A stretch of 6,017 bases of DNA, taken from contig SXXZ01000197.1 of assembly GCA_005789375.1 (NCBI GenBank), positions 1 to 6,017 on the forward strand, in the 5' to 3' direction. Position 1 is the first letter of the stretch, and every line of letters begins with the position of its first letter. The position numbers were made by a program, and so were the translations under genes. This DNA comes from Verrucomicrobiales bacterium (lineage in GTDB: Bacteria > Verrucomicrobiota > Verrucomicrobiae > Limisphaerales > UBA9464). The notes under the pieces were generated by a model. The model worked only from the letters and a program-made list of their open reading frames with translations, was not told the DNA's origin and searched no databases. Positions 5,556-6,017 of the stretch are shown piece by piece.

Positions 5556-6017
5556 GTGAGTGATTCCGCAGCCGCGAGTTCCCCGGCTTCCCCGTGTGTT
5601 TCCGTTTCGACGGTCTCCGGGGCGGCGAGGGTGATCCTCCTGCGCAATCGTCAGAAGGACCGTCCGCTACGGGTGAAAGTCCTTCGCCAAATTACCTTGG
5701 ACCTCCTGGAGGCCATGGGCTTGGAGGCCGAGGTAGGATTTCGTTTTGTCTCCCCGCGAGAAATGGCCCGGGTGAACTGGCGATTTCTCCAGCATGAGGG
5801 GTCTACCGATGTCATCACCTTCGACCATGGCTCGACGATCGAACGCGTGCATGGCGAGTGCTTTATTTCGGTCGCCGACGCCGTCGATCAGGCCCAGGCC
5901 TTCCGAACGACCTGGACTGAGGAAGTCGTTCGATACGTCATCCATGGCATCCTGCACCTGCGCGGATACGATGACTTGGAGCCGGCGCTGCGGCGCTCCA
6001 TGAAGCGGGAGGAAAAC
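5556..6017 (+). CDS. ybeY: Endoribonuclease YbeY, 3' end missing
   Basis: YbeY is a zinc-dependent endoribonuclease for 16S rRNA 3'-end maturation and ribosome quality control. The window holds 154 codons and ends in the open frame. Recognisable blocks are VGFRFVSPREMARVNWRF, STDVITFDHG (TDVITF at 84-89), HGECFISVADAVDQA, and the metal motif HGILHLRGYDD (130-140). His130 and His134 are kept, but the usual third His is Asp140. The conserved Arg before the TDV block is Leu78. The start is uncertain: GTG 5556, six bases after the previous stop and in the same frame, gives a Ser/Ala-rich leader of about 24 residues, while GTG 5631 begins directly at VILLRNRQ. Neither has a convincing ribosome-binding site. 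It follows the unknown 160-residue gene closely, as in an operon. Confidence 0.9.
   Translation, partial: MSDSAAASSPASPCVSVSTVSGAARVILLRNRQKDRPLRVKVLRQITLDLLEAMGLEAEVGFRFVSPREMARVNWRFLQHEGSTDVITFDHGSTIERVHGECFISVADAVDQAQAFRTTWTEEVVRYVIHGILHLRGYDDLEPALRRSMKREEN

Overview
The window carries eight protein genes or gene ends in GC-rich DNA, most of it housekeeping. There is no rRNA, tRNA, insertion sequence or CRISPR array that I can see. Several features recall Verrucomicrobiota (or a related PVC/FCB lineage): the WaaE-like glycosyltransferase, the small two-part protein between yajQ and ybeY, a YbeY with the D-type metal motif, and weak or absent Shine-Dalgarno sequences. This placement is inference from remembered family patterns; no marker gene is present to prove it.

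Layout. Bases 1-148 are the 3' end of threonine synthase (thrC, +), whose stop codon lies inside a 15-bp tandem duplication. After a 208-bp gap with a GCCTGA repeat and an imperfect hairpin comes a family 2 glycosyltransferase (357-1160, +). It converges on a class I SAM-dependent methyltransferase (2207-1458, -). The 297 bp between their stops hold no complete gene, only two adjacent palindromes and a short coding-like relic. Upstream of the methyltransferase start, a second reading frame (2335-2210, -) encodes what looks like the N-terminal 42 residues of the same protein, displaced by one base. This is the most notable observation in the window.

A ROK-family sugar kinase (2507-3502, +) follows and ends 11 nt from the convergent stop of rsmI (4383-3514, -), the 16S rRNA C1402 2'-O-methyltransferase, which here has a Pro-rich N-terminal extension and an acidic repetitive tail. 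A 158-bp divergent region separates rsmI from a co-directional run: yajQ (4542-5027), an unrecognised but orderly 160-residue protein (5067-5549) and ybeY (5556 to the window end, cut off).

Working together: rsmI and ybeY both act on 16S rRNA and ribosome maturation, and yajQ is a nucleotide/RNA-binding family. The right half is therefore mainly translation-related, with the unknown protein probably in the same transcript as yajQ and ybeY. The glycosyltransferase and methyltransferase may both serve envelope glycan or lipid synthesis, but they are convergent and need not be co-regulated. I see no convincing new multi-gene system; the best leads are the frame-displaced methyltransferase N-terminus, the unknown 160-residue protein and the altered active-site motifs of YbeY and the glycosyltransferase.
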